64,000 bases of DNA. Source: Thiodiazotropha sp040506775 (GTDB lineage: Bacteria > Pseudomonadota > Gammaproteobacteria > Chromatiales > Chromatiaceae). The position numbers and the translations under genes were made by a program. The stretch's first letter is position 1. Each line of letters begins with the position of its first letter. Positions 9,139 through 17,658 of this stretch are shown here, piece after piece. The DNA lies in contig JBEVWC010000013.1 of NCBI GenBank assembly GCA_040506775.1, positions 124,001 to 188,000 on the forward strand, in the 5' to 3' direction. Below the pieces are notes generated by a model. It ran no database searches, was not told the origin of the DNA, and saw only the letters and a list, made by a program, of their open reading frames with translations.

Positions 9139-9249
9139 CTCGTTCCCACGCTCCGCGTGGGAATGCATACCTGACTTTGATCACCCGGAGAGAGCAGATT
9201 CGTGATTCCCAGCCATGATATGCGTTCCCACGCAAAGCGTGGGAACGAG
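9139..9249. repeat. Inverted pair of REP-type palindromes (CGTTCCCACGC family)
   Basis: Two 31-base units, 9139-9169 and 9219-9249, are near-perfect reverse complements (three mismatches by eye) separated by 49 bases. Each unit is itself palindromic (TTCCCACGC with GCGTGGGAA), so both single and paired hairpins can form. This arrangement matches REP doublets mobilised by RAYT transposases; no RAYT gene is in the window. Confidence 0.8.
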
Positions 9250-9254
9250 GCCGC

Positions 9255-9318
9255 TCACAAAGTCGTGAGCAAAGCAAACTCATCAACTCAAAACTCAAAA
9301 CCCAACCTGACAACCCAA
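9255..9318. repeat. Partial copy of the AT-rich inverted-repeat element, after flhA
   Basis: On the minus strand, directly after the flhA TGA, the sequence reads GTTTTGAGTTTTGAGTTGATG and then a GTTTGCTTTGCTCACGAC segment. Both match the other two copies (11423-11547 and 54157-54300). Only one arm and the GC-rich centre are evident, so this looks like a degenerate or half copy. Confidence 0.55.
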
Positions 9319-11400
9319 TCAGCTTCCTCCACCAATGGTGGACACCACTTTGATCTGCCGGTTGTCCGGTACCTCGTTGTACGACAGGATGTTCATCCCC
9401 GGCGCCGCATGCTTGGCGAACCGGGCCATCCAGGAGCGGATCGGCGCGGCCACCAGCAGTACACTCTGCTGCCCTCTCGACTCCATCGCCTGATGAGTCT
9501 GCGCCAGCGCCGTCTGCAGGCGTTCGGCCAGACCGGGTTCAAAGCCCGCCTGGCCCTCCTCAGAGGCCTGCAGGGTGCGTTGCAGCAGCTGTTCCAGGGC
9601 AGGATCGAGCACCGCAACCGGTATTTCCCCGGTGGTGCCGATAAGTTGCTGAACGATGCCGCGGGACAGGGCCACACGCACGGCCGCGGTCAGGGCAGCT
9701 GGATCCTGGGTGCGGTTCGACTGTTCCGCCAGGGTCTCGGCGATGGTACGGAAATCCCGGATCGGCACATGCTCCGCAAGCAGGTTCTGCAGGATCCGGG
9801 TTACCACGCTCAGGGACAGACACTTGGGTACCAGATCCTCCACCAGCTTGGGTGCACTGCGCGCCAGCATATCCAGAAGTTGCTGGGTCTCTTCATGACC
9901 GAGCAGTTCATTCGCCTGGTTCTGCAGAATCTCGCTGAGGTGGGTGGCCACCACGGTGCTCGCATCCACCACGGTATAACCCAGGGTCTGGGCATGATCC
10001 TTCTGCTCGGGATCGATCCAAACCGCGTCCAGTCCAAAGGTCGGGTCCTTGGTCGGTGTGCCGGGCAGTGCGCCGAACACCTGGCCCGGATTGATCGCCA
10101 GCTCCCGATCCGGGTAGATCTCCGCCTCGGCGGCCGCCACCCCGTTCAATGAGATGCGGTAGGTATTGGGCGACAGGTCCAGGTTATCCCGGATATGCAC
10201 GGATGGAATCAGGAAACCGAGCTCCTGGGAGAGCTTGCGCCGTACGCCTTTGATCCGGTTCATCAGCTGACCGCCCTGGTTGCGATCCACCAGGGGAATC
10301 AGCCGGTAACCAACCTCGAGCCCGATCAGGTCCACCGGCTGGACATCGTCCCAGCTCAGTTCCCGATGTTCCGGCTGTTCCACCGGTTCTTCGATCACTG
10401 TCGGTTCCGCCGGTTGCATCTGACGCTGCCAGATCATCCAGGCGCCTCCGGCAGCAGCAGCGGCCAACGTCAGAAAGGCGAAGTTGGGCATCCCCGGAAT
10501 CACACCCATGAGGAACAGCACCGCGGAGGTCACGGCCAGGGCCTTGGGACTGGTGAACAGCTGACTCATGATCTGTCCGCCTACATCCTGGCTGCTCGCA
10601 ACGCGGGTGACAATGATCGCCGCAGAGGTGGACAGCAACAGGGAGGGGATCTGCGCCACCAGACCGTCACCGATGGTCAGCAGGACGTAGTTCTGCAGCG
10701 CGGTACTGAAATCAAGACCGTGCTGAGACATACCGATCGAAAGTCCACCGATGATGTTGATGAACAGAATCAGGATACCGGCGATGGCGTCGCCGCGGAC
10801 GAATTTGCTGGCACCGTCCATGGCTCCGTAGAAGTCCGCCTCGCGAGCCACGTCTTCACGGCGTGAGCGGGCCTCGTCCTGGTCGATCAATCCGGAGTTG
10901 AGATCCGCGTCGATCGCCATCTGCTTGCCGGGCATGGCGTCCAGGGTGAACCGGGCGCTCACCTCGGAGACGCGTCCCGCGCCCTTGGTGACCACCACGA
11001 AGTTGATGATCACCAGGATCAGGAATACCACCAGACCGACCGCGTAGTTACCGCCGATAACGAAGGCGCCAAAGGCCTCGATCACCTTACCCGCCGCATC
11101 ACCGCCGGTATGCCCTTCCAGCAACACCACCCGGGTGGAGGCCACGTTCAGGGCCAGGCGCAGTAAGGTGGCGATCAGCAGCATGCTGGGAAACACCGAG
11201 AACTCCAGGGGACGACGGGTGTAGACCACCACCAGCATCACCACCAGGGAAAGCGTGATGTTGAAGGTGAAAAACATGTCCAGGGCGATCGGCGGCAGCG
11301 GGATCACCAGCATGGACAGGAGCATCACCAGCACCAAAGGCGCGCCGAGCCCGCGGGCGCCGAGCTGTTTCACATTGTTGAGGATGAGTGCGCTGTCCAT
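9319..11400 (-). CDS. flhA: FlhA flagellar type III export gate protein
   Basis: Forms the nonameric export gate and docking ring of the flagellar secretion apparatus in the inner membrane. 693 residues: eight membrane segments in about the first 330 residues with the conserved loop RFTLDAMPGKQMAIDADLNS, then the cytoplasmic domain with subdomains ending DNRQIKVVSTIGGGS. The length is typical. It follows flhB after 145 bases occupied by an AT-rich repeat, so it can still be cotranscribed. It is the last export gene of this block. Confidence 0.97.
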   Translation of the reverse strand: MDSALILNNVKQLGARGLGAPLVLVMLLSMLVIPLPPIALDMFFTFNITLSLVVMLVVVYTRRPLEFSVFPSMLLIATLLRLALNVASTRVVLLEGHTGGDAAGKVIEAFGAFVIGGNYAVGLVVFLILVIINFVVVTKGAGRVSEVSARFTLDAMPGKQMAIDADLNSGLIDQDEARSRREDVAREADFYGAMDGASKFVRGDAIAGILILFINIIGGLSIGMSQHGLDFSTALQNYVLLTIGDGLVAQIPSLLLSTSAAIIVTRVASSQDVGGQIMSQLFTSPKALAVTSAVLFLMGVIPGMPNFAFLTLAAAAAGGAWMIWQRQMQPAEPTVIEEPVEQPEHRELSWDDVQPVDLIGLEVGYRLIPLVDRNQGGQLMNRIKGVRRKLSQELGFLIPSVHIRDNLDLSPNTYRISLNGVAAAEAEIYPDRELAINPGQVFGALPGTPTKDPTFGLDAVWIDPEQKDHAQTLGYTVVDASTVVATHLSEILQNQANELLGHEETQQLLDMLARSAPKLVEDLVPKCLSLSVVTRILQNLLAEHVPIRDFRTIAETLAEQSNRTQDPAALTAAVRVALSRGIVQQLIGTTGEIPVAVLDPALEQLLQRTLQASEEGQAGFEPGLAERLQTALAQTHQAMESRGQQSVLLVAAPIRSWMARFAKHAAPGMNILSYNEVPDNRQIKVVSTIGGGS

Positions 11401-11422
11401 CGTTTGGCCTTCGGCTATTTTT

Positions 11423-11547
11423 TAATTTTGAATGGTTAATTTTGAATTTTTAATTAGATGAGTGCGCTGCGCGCAAGACTGATCAAATAACCAGCGTGAG
11501 CGAAGCAAACACAACAATTCAAAATTCAAAATTAACCATTCAAAATT
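11423..11547. repeat. AT-rich inverted-repeat element between flhB and flhA
   Basis: The left arm 11423-11454 and right arm 11516-11547 are 32-base inverted repeats with about one mismatch, built of AATTTTGAA/TTCAAAATT motifs. The centre holds a GTTTGCTTCGCTCACGC-like segment. The element's outer end includes the flhB stop codon. Related copies are at 9255-9318 and 54157-54300. The size (about 125 bases) and terminal inverted repeats suggest a MITE-like sequence. Confidence 0.8.
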
Positions 11548-12679
11548 ACTCATGTTGATACTCTTCCGGAACAAACAGATTTTCCGGCATCTCGGGATAC
11601 ACCCCGCCTTCGGTCCGATAGGTCCGCAGCTGAAACACATAGGCGAGCAGACGGGCCACCGCCAGGTAGAGCCCGGCGGGGATGAAAGTATTTATTTCGG
11701 TATGGAAGTAAATGGCGCGCGCCAGGACCGGTGATTCGACCACCTGCACATTCGCCTCCTGCGCCACTTTGCGGATATTCTGCGCAACCAGGTCTGCACC
11801 CTTGGCCACCAGCTTGGGCGCATGCATGGACTCCGGGTCGTACTTCAGGGCCACCGCGTAGTGCGTCGGGTTGGTGACGATCACATCGGCCTTGGGCACT
11901 TCCTGCATCATGCGCTTGTGCGCCATCTCCCGCTGCAACTGGCGGATGCGTCCCTTGACCTCGGGGCGTCCCTCGGTCTCTTTCATCTCATCGCGCAGTT
12001 CCTGACGGGTCATCTTCAGCTGGCGTTTGTGATCCCACACCTGGAATGGTACGTCGATGGCGGCAATCAGAATCATGGTCGAAGCCAACAGAATCACCGA
12101 CCAGCCAATCAGTGTGCTCATGTGACTCAGGGCCTGGGCGATATCCATGGCATGCATGGCGAGGTAGTCGTCGAGGGTCATGTCGAGCAGCAGCACCGTG
12201 GTGCCGCCGATGAGGAAAAATTTCGCCATCGCCTTGAGCATCTCCACCAGTCCCCGGGGTGAGAAGACGCGCTTCAGGCCTTTCAGCGGATTGAGCTTTT
12301 CCAGCTTGGGGGTCATGCTCTCACCGCTGATGGAGAATCCCCCCAGGGCCACAGAACTGAGAATCGCGGCCAGCACCACCAGCCCAAAGAACGGGGTCAA
12401 TACGTAGAACACCTGGACGATACCCGTGCCCAGTCCGCTGAGCATGGCATTCACATCGAAGATCTGCTCCCGGGTCAGATGAAAACCGCTGCTCATCATG
12501 GCCGAGAACTGATCGCTGATCGGCCGGCTCATGACCATCAATGCGATCACACCGCCAAGAGTCACCGCCATGCTGTTGAGTTCCCGGGAACGCGGTACCT
12601 GACCCTTGCGCTTGGCATCATCCAATCGTTTCGCTGAGGGTTGTTCTGTTTTTTCCTGGCCGTTTTCGTTGTCAGCCAT
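11546..12679 (-). CDS. flhB: FlhB flagellar export switch protein
   Basis: Inner-membrane component of the flagellar type III exporter that switches substrate specificity by self-cleavage. 377 residues: N-terminal EKTEQPSAKRLDDAKRKGQV, four membrane segments, then the cytoplasmic domain with the autocleavage motif NPTH at 270-273 (context DVIVTNPTHYAVALKY). GAGGTGAATC precedes the ATG. The stop codon is shared with the AT-rich repeat element. It is three bases from the fliR stop, consistent with one operon. Confidence 0.97.
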   Translation of the reverse strand: MADNENGQEKTEQPSAKRLDDAKRKGQVPRSRELNSMAVTLGGVIALMVMSRPISDQFSAMMSSGFHLTREQIFDVNAMLSGLGTGIVQVFYVLTPFFGLVVLAAILSSVALGGFSISGESMTPKLEKLNPLKGLKRVFSPRGLVEMLKAMAKFFLIGGTTVLLLDMTLDDYLAMHAMDIAQALSHMSTLIGWSVILLASTMILIAAIDVPFQVWDHKRQLKMTRQELRDEMKETEGRPEVKGRIRQLQREMAHKRMMQEVPKADVIVTNPTHYAVALKYDPESMHAPKLVAKGADLVAQNIRKVAQEANVQVVESPVLARAIYFHTEINTFIPAGLYLAVARLLAYVFQLRTYRTEGGVYPEMPENLFVPEEYQHE

Positions 12680-12682
12680 GAT

Positions 12683-13468
12683 TCACCTCGTCACTCTCAG
12701 GATCTGCATCATCACCTGAAAGACCTCATCGAGCAGTTCATTGAACACGCCAAACACGTTTGGCACGGTTACCCACATCAAAACGAATCCCAGCATCATG
12801 GTGACCGGAAATCCCACAGAGAAGATATTCAGTTGCGGAGCGGCCCGCATCACCACACCCATGCCCATGTTGACCATCAGCATCGCGCCGACGATCGGCA
12901 GTGCAATGATCAGGCCGCCGGCAAACATGCGGCTGCCCCAGGCGACGATATCCAGCATACCGTTTCGGCTGACCCCGTCCACCGCCACCGGCAGGGTGAC
13001 AAAGCTGTCCGCGACCAGTTCGATCGCCAGCAGGTGACCGTTGAAAATAAGAAACAGCAGGGTTGCGAAGATCACGTAGAACTGGGAGATCACCGGTACC
13101 TGGACACCGTTCGCGGGATCAACCATCGAAGCGAAACCCAGGCCCATACCGTAGGCGATCACCTGCCCGCCGAACACCAGTGCGCCAAATACCAGTTGCA
13201 ACAGGAACCCCATCAGCACGCCGATCAGGATCTGCTGCAGCAGGATCACAAAGCCGGTCTGACTCAACACGTCGGGAGGCGGCATCTCGGGCAGTGTGGG
13301 GGCGATCAGGAAACTGATCACCAGGGTCAGAAGCAGGCGCAGGCGCACCGGTACCTGTCGGGAACTGAACAGGGGTGCCGCCATGACCATGGCGCCGATC
13401 CGTACCGTGGGCCAGAAGTAGGTGGCGATCAGGGCATTGAGTTGGGCTTCGCTGAAGTTCATGGTCAC
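12683..13468 (-). CDS. fliR: FliR flagellar export protein
   Basis: Polytopic core component of the flagellar export channel (FliPQR). 261 residues with about six hydrophobic segments. Family landmarks include MVMAAPLFSSRQVPVRLRLL near the N-terminus and AAPQLNIFSVGFPVTMMLGF in the C-terminal half. It follows fliQ and precedes flhB in the conserved order. Confidence 0.96.
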   Translation of the reverse strand: MTMNFSEAQLNALIATYFWPTVRIGAMVMAAPLFSSRQVPVRLRLLLTLVISFLIAPTLPEMPPPDVLSQTGFVILLQQILIGVLMGFLLQLVFGALVFGGQVIAYGMGLGFASMVDPANGVQVPVISQFYVIFATLLFLIFNGHLLAIELVADSFVTLPVAVDGVSRNGMLDIVAWGSRMFAGGLIIALPIVGAMLMVNMGMGVVMRAAPQLNIFSVGFPVTMMLGFVLMWVTVPNVFGVFNELLDEVFQVMMQILRVTR

Positions 13469-13489
13469 ACAGGGTCATATCCCGCCCGT

Positions 13490-13759
13490 TCAGTGAAGCA
13501 ATTCCGGAATGCTCTCGATCAGGTCGATCGAGAAGGTCATCAGCAGCCGCAGCATCCAGTGTCCAGCCACCATCAGGACCAGGCCCGCCACCACCAGCTT
13601 CGGGATAAAGGTCAGGGTCATCTCGTTGATCTGGGTGGCGGCCTGGAACATGGCGATGATCAAACCCACGATCAGCGCCGGCAGGAGCACGATCCCGGAC
13701 AGCAGGCCAATCAGCTCCAGGGTGTTCTGGGCGATGCTCATGACGGTATCCGGACTCAT
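13490..13759 (-). CDS. fliQ: FliQ flagellar export protein
   Basis: 89-residue two-helix membrane protein of the FliPQR export channel. It begins MSPDTVMSIAQNTLELI and contains GLIIAMFQAATQINEMTLTF and PKLVVAGL, which match the family. GGAGG precedes the ATG by eight bases. It sits between fliP and fliR. Confidence 0.96.
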   Translation of the reverse strand: MSPDTVMSIAQNTLELIGLLSGIVLLPALIVGLIIAMFQAATQINEMTLTFIPKLVVAGLVLMVAGHWMLRLLMTFSIDLIESIPELLH

Positions 13760-13773
13760 CTCTCACACCTCCC

Positions 13774-14508
13774 CTAAATCTGGAAACTCGACGCCAGGGT
13801 GCCGAACACCAGCGCCCAACCGTCGATCAGTACGAACAGCATGATCTTGAATGGCAGCGAAATGATCATCGGAGAAAGCATCATCATGCCCATGGACATG
13901 AGTATGCTGGCCACCACCAGGTCGATGATCAGAAAGGGGATGAACAACAGGAAGCCGATCTGGAAGCCGGTCTTCAGTTCGCTGGTGGCAAACGACGGCA
14001 GCAGCAGACTGAAAGGCACATCCTTTGGTTCGTTGAATTCGCCAAAATCGCCGATTCTCGCAAACAGGGCCAGATCGTCTTCACGGGTCTGGGCCAGCAT
14101 GAATGACTTCACCGGCTCCGCTCCGCGCTGCAGGGCTTCCAGGATTTCCATATCGCCGGCCAGATAGGGTTGCACCGCCACCTCGTTCACTTCGGTCAGA
14201 ACCGGCATCATGATGTACAGGGTGAGAAACAGGGCCAGGCCGATGAGAATCTGGTTGGAAGGTGTGTTCTGGGTGCCCAGTGCCTGGCGCAGGATCGCCA
14301 GCACAATGATGATTCGCGCGAACGAGGTCATCATCATCAGCGCACCGGGCAGCAGAGTCAGGGCCGTCATGAACAACAGCACCTGGATGGTCAGGGTGTA
14401 GGTCTGTGCGCCCTGCCCGTCCGTGGTCACACTGAAGGCGTCCACACCGGGGGCGGCCTGCACCCAGCTGCTGACCAGTATGCCAAGCAACAGAATAACG
14501 ATCCTCAT
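13774..14508 (-). CDS. fliP: FliP flagellar export protein
   Basis: Core component of the export channel; 244 residues with a cleavable N-terminal signal (MRIVILLLGILVSSWVQAAP). Conserved stretches include MTSFARIIIVLAILRQALGT, QILIGLALFLTLYIM and FLLFIPFLIIDLVVASILMS followed by MGMMM. The ATG overlaps the fliO stop (ATGA), indicating coupled translation. Confidence 0.97.
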   Translation of the reverse strand: MRIVILLLGILVSSWVQAAPGVDAFSVTTDGQGAQTYTLTIQVLLFMTALTLLPGALMMMTSFARIIIVLAILRQALGTQNTPSNQILIGLALFLTLYIMMPVLTEVNEVAVQPYLAGDMEILEALQRGAEPVKSFMLAQTREDDLALFARIGDFGEFNEPKDVPFSLLLPSFATSELKTGFQIGFLLFIPFLIIDLVVASILMSMGMMMLSPMIISLPFKIMLFVLIDGWALVFGTLASSFQI

Positions 14509-14930
14509 GACGCTGTCCCAGTCGAGGCCGGCTGCGCCTCATCCGCCTTGACCGTCTCATCCAACTGCTGACGGAAGGGTTCGTTGCGGGGCTCGAAGGT
14601 GTGCAGGGTACGCACCTGTCCGGGGGAAACACCCAGCACCAGGCGGGTCTCGTCCACTTCCACCACCACCACCCGCTCCCGGCTGCCGACCGAGGCACCC
14701 CCGAGCACCCGTACCATGCCTTTACCGCCGACCGGCAGTTGGGTGTAGCGCCTGAACAACCAGGCTGCAGCGAAGATCACCGCAAGCACCAGGATCAGGC
14801 CGCCAAAGGTGCTGAGCAGACTCTCCGTGCCCATCGGCGAAACCTTGACGCCCACGGATTTCTGTGTCGTCTCGGTGGCCAGCGCAATACCGCTGGCAAA
14901 CACACCGGTGAGCACCCAGAGTCTCTTCAT
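14505..14930 (-). CDS. fliO: FliO flagellar export assembly protein
   Basis: Membrane protein that helps FliP assemble. 141 residues: N-terminal signal-like segment, one membrane segment (TFGGLILVLAVIFAAAWLFR) and a cytoplasmic beta domain (RVLGGASVGSRERVVVVEVD). It overlaps fliN upstream and fliP downstream by four bases each. The sequence is poorly conserved as usual; position and topology make the assignment firm. Confidence 0.92.
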   Translation of the reverse strand: MKRLWVLTGVFASGIALATETTQKSVGVKVSPMGTESLLSTFGGLILVLAVIFAAAWLFRRYTQLPVGGKGMVRVLGGASVGSRERVVVVEVDETRLVLGVSPGQVRTLHTFEPRNEPFRQQLDETVKADEAQPASTGTAS

Positions 14931-15337
14931 TTCAGCCTCTTCACCCGTTCGGAGGGGCTGATGATGTCGGTAAGGCGTAAACCGAACTTCTCGTTCACCA
15001 CCACCACTTCGCCCTGGGCGATCAGGGTACCGTTGACCAGCACATCCATGGGTTCACCGGCAAGCCGGTCGAGTTCCACCACCGAACCCTGGTTGAGCTG
15101 CAGCAGGTTGCGGATATTGATCTTGGTGCGTCCGATCTCCATGGAGATGGTGACCGGCACATCCAGAATCGCATCCAGGTTCACACTGCCCGCCGAACCC
15201 TCGTCTTCCAGTTCGTCGAAGGTAGCTGCCTCGGTCTGCCCCTTGGCGCCCGCCTCTCCCTCTGCCTGATCCTCCAGTGCCGCGGCCCATTCGTCTGCCA
15301 GCGCTTCATTCGGATCGACGTCTTTATCTTCACTCAT
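14927..15337 (-). CDS. fliN: FliN flagellar motor switch protein
   Basis: C-ring protein that works with FliM in rotation switching. 136 residues: an acidic N-terminal part, then the SpoA/FliN domain with LDVPVTISMEIGRTKINIR-type sequence, LLQLNQGSVVELDRLAGEP and VLVNGTLIAQGEVVVVNEKF. The ATG at 15337 has GAGGG seven bases upstream and gives MSEDKDVDPNEAL; an in-frame earlier start exists but lacks such a site. Confidence 0.96.
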   Translation of the reverse strand: MSEDKDVDPNEALADEWAAALEDQAEGEAGAKGQTEAATFDELEDEGSAGSVNLDAILDVPVTISMEIGRTKINIRNLLQLNQGSVVELDRLAGEPMDVLVNGTLIAQGEVVVVNEKFGLRLTDIISPSERVKRLK

Positions 15338-15411
15338 CTTCACACCCTCTGTGGATAGACCGGCCCGCACGCGACCCGACCATCAAATCTGTTCCATGCG
15401 GTTTACGCCCG

Positions 15412-16443
15412 CTACTCCTCACCCGGTGACTGGGCTTCCATCTCCAGATAATCCCGCAGACCTTTACGCCGGTTGGTCTTCATCCAGTCACTGATCTTCA
15501 AGGCGTAGTTGCCATCGGAGATACCCAAACGCGCCTTGAAAACCGGAACCTCTGCAGCCTCGACAACCACCTCTTCCGGCATCTCGATGGGTATCACATC
15601 ACCCTTCTTCAGATTGGCCAGCTTGCGCAACGACATCTGTACTTCGGTGAGGGTGCTGCTCAATTCAACCTGGGCGCCCATGATCTCTTCCTTGAGGGAT
15701 CTTTCCCAACGCTCATCCCGTTCACCCCGGTCACTCTGCACGCCGGCGTCGAGCAGTTCGCGGATCGGTTCGACCATCGAATAGGGCATGCAGATGTGGA
15801 AGTCGCCGCCACCGTTCTCGAGGTCCACGTGAAAAGAGGTCACCACCACCACTTCCGATGGACTCACAATGTTCGCGAACTGGGGGTTCACCTCCGAGCC
15901 ACTGTATTCGAAGCTGACCCGAAAGACCGGCTTCCAAGCGGCTTCAAGATCCAGGAACGCGTTCTTCAGCAACAGCTGAATGACCCGGTTCTCGGTCGGA
16001 GTGAAATCACGCCCCTCGATCTTGGTGTGGAAGCGACCCGAGCCACCGAAATAGTTGTCCACCACACTGAACACCAGCTTCGGATCGAGCACGAACAGGC
16101 CCTTTCCACGTAACGGCGGAACCCGGATCATGTTCAGGCTGGTGGGCACGAACAGGCTGTGCACAAACTCGGAAAACTTCTGCATCTGGATACTGGATAC
16201 GGACAGGTCCGCGGTCCGCCGCAACATGTTGAAAAGGCTGGTGCGGAACAAACGGGCGAACCGCTCGTTGATCATCTCCAGGGTCGGCAGGCGACCCCGG
16301 ACGATCCGGTCCTGACTGGTAAAATCGTAGGTAACCGTCCCGCCTTCGGCGGATGCGTCCGATTCGGTCGCAACATCGCCGCTGTCGACGCCATGCAGCA
16401 GGGCATCGATCTCTTCTTGTGAAAGCAGATCACTGGCACTCAT
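15412..16443 (-). CDS. fliM: FliM flagellar motor switch protein
   Basis: C-ring protein that binds CheY-P and sets motor direction. 343 residues. The N-terminus carries the CheY-binding helix LLSQEEIDALLHG, followed by the middle domain (MINERFARLFRTSLFNMLRR, VDNYFGGSGRFHTKIEGRDF) and a C-terminal SpoA domain (VELSSTLTEVQMSLRKLANL, GDVIPIEMPEE). It follows fliL and precedes fliN. Confidence 0.97.
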   Translation of the reverse strand: MSASDLLSQEEIDALLHGVDSGDVATESDASAEGGTVTYDFTSQDRIVRGRLPTLEMINERFARLFRTSLFNMLRRTADLSVSSIQMQKFSEFVHSLFVPTSLNMIRVPPLRGKGLFVLDPKLVFSVVDNYFGGSGRFHTKIEGRDFTPTENRVIQLLLKNAFLDLEAAWKPVFRVSFEYSGSEVNPQFANIVSPSEVVVVTSFHVDLENGGGDFHICMPYSMVEPIRELLDAGVQSDRGERDERWERSLKEEIMGAQVELSSTLTEVQMSLRKLANLKKGDVIPIEMPEEVVVEAAEVPVFKARLGISDGNYALKISDWMKTNRRKGLRDYLEMEAQSPGEE

Positions 16444-16462
16444 GACTCATTCCTTCTCCGCG

Positions 16463-16966
16463 CTACTGCATCACGAAACTGGTAAAAAACACCCCGTCCA
16501 CCTCACCGGGTCCCTCGAGTTCCTTCACCACCTTGTTCAATTCCTGCAGCATCTCCTCCTGCAACGCCTCTTTGGCCTCACGGGTTTTCAGGGATGCGGC
16601 ATCTTTCGAGGAGAGCAGATTGAGAAGCTGGTGACGGATCATCGGGTCGTTGTGACGGATGAACTCCGCCAGGGGCTCGGAGTAGACCCGGACACTCACC
16701 CCCACCTGCAGCAGGCTTGGCTTGCCCGGCAGATTGACCACGAACGGGGGTTTGAAATCGAGATACTGGGCCGGTCCTTTTTCGACGACCTCTTCGGCCT
16801 CCTTCTGGGCTTCATCGGTCGACTCGTCATCGCCGCTGAGGAGTAAAAACGCCGCAACGCCACCGCCGACCAGCAACAACACGGCCAAAGCTATGATAAT
16901 GATGAGTTTGGACTTGCCTTTTTTCTCTTCGCCGAGATCGAGATCTTCAGCCGGTTCTTTTGCCAT
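16463..16966 (-). CDS. fliL: FliL flagellar basal-body-associated protein
   Basis: Single-pass inner membrane protein associated with stators. 167 residues: short basic cytoplasmic N-terminus, one membrane segment (KLIIIIALAVLLLVGGGVAA), an acidic linker, and a periplasmic domain with YLDFKPPFVVNLPGKPSLLQ and VRHNDPMIRH-like conserved sequence. It is the first gene of the export block and lies about 34 bases from a sigma-54 promoter. Confidence 0.95.
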   Translation of the reverse strand: MAKEPAEDLDLGEEKKGKSKLIIIIALAVLLLVGGGVAAFLLLSGDDESTDEAQKEAEEVVEKGPAQYLDFKPPFVVNLPGKPSLLQVGVSVRVYSEPLAEFIRHNDPMIRHQLLNLLSSKDAASLKTREAKEALQEEMLQELNKVVKELEGPGEVDGVFFTSFVMQ

Positions 16967-17658
16967 GATGCATCCCTCGAGGTTTTCATAGCCATAGGAT
17001 GCAAATAAAGTGCCATGAAAGAATTTATCGTTTTATTCTTTTTATTCAGTATGTTAATAACTTCGCAAGTATCAAAGACAAAATATTGACTCGCAAATAC
17101 CGGCTGACCAGGCAAAATCCCGACGTTTGCAAGCACCCGTCCGTTGCACCACGTCATCGATCTGACGGACAGCCCGGGTGGGGAACCCGTCCTTCCAACC
17201 GCCGTGGCGGGATGCGGTTAACACCTTACCAGGCCTCAGCATGGCTGCTTGACCAAATGGGGGATCATCCGCGTCGACAGGACCACCGACGACGCTACTA
17301 CATTTCGGCAGCGATTGTATGCCCTGCTGCAGACTGATCGGACCAACGTTCAAGGTCGCCCTGTAATCCAGGAACCCGGCCGCTCTGGAGCTTGCACCGC
17401 CGGAGATATCCCGGGTCCGATAAGCCTCCACAACCCTTGCGGTGAAACTCCCAGAGGGTCGCTTCGTTCATCCGCTCACAATCAGGGACATCTTCCCCAA
17501 GCACCTCACTGACCCGATGACCGGCTTCAAGCGCGTTCGCTAACCCGTTGTTACGCATCTATACAAGTCGGAATTTTGCAGCTGCAGCTTTCCCGGCCTG
17601 GACGATCCACCGTGAAGATATCCATTGATACATCCCAGCGGGTATCGCCAGGTTCCGC
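16967..17658. other. Gap upstream of fliL
   Basis: About 690 bases. It holds the fliL sigma-54 promoter at 17000-17015. Short open frames on the minus strand (such as 17072-17431 and 17298-17558) show no domain, signal or ribosome binding site that I can support, and fliK, often found here, is absent. Confidence 0.55.
17000..17015 (-). promoter_or_regulatory. Sigma-54 promoter of the fliL operon
   Basis: The minus strand reads TGGCAC-N5-TTGCA, a full match to the -24/-12 consensus with correct spacing. Transcription would start about 20-25 bases before the fliL ATG at 16966. This fits RpoN/FleQ control of the fliLMNOPQR-flhB-flhA block known in polar flagellates. Confidence 0.82.

Larger units (their letters stand above)
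8937..9318. other. Repeat-containing gap between flhA and the hypothetical gene
   Basis: No supported gene. It contains an inverted pair of CGTTCCCACGC palindromes (9139-9249) and a partial copy of the AT-rich element (about 9255-9318) that begins right after the flhA stop. Confidence 0.7.

Noticed and set aside
12641..13777. 378-codon His/Gln-rich plus-strand frame
   Set aside because: Antisense of fliR, fliQ and part of flhB; composition typical of a shadow frame.
17072..17558. Two short minus-strand frames upstream of fliL
   Set aside because: No ribosome binding site, domain or conserved pattern; probably chance frames.
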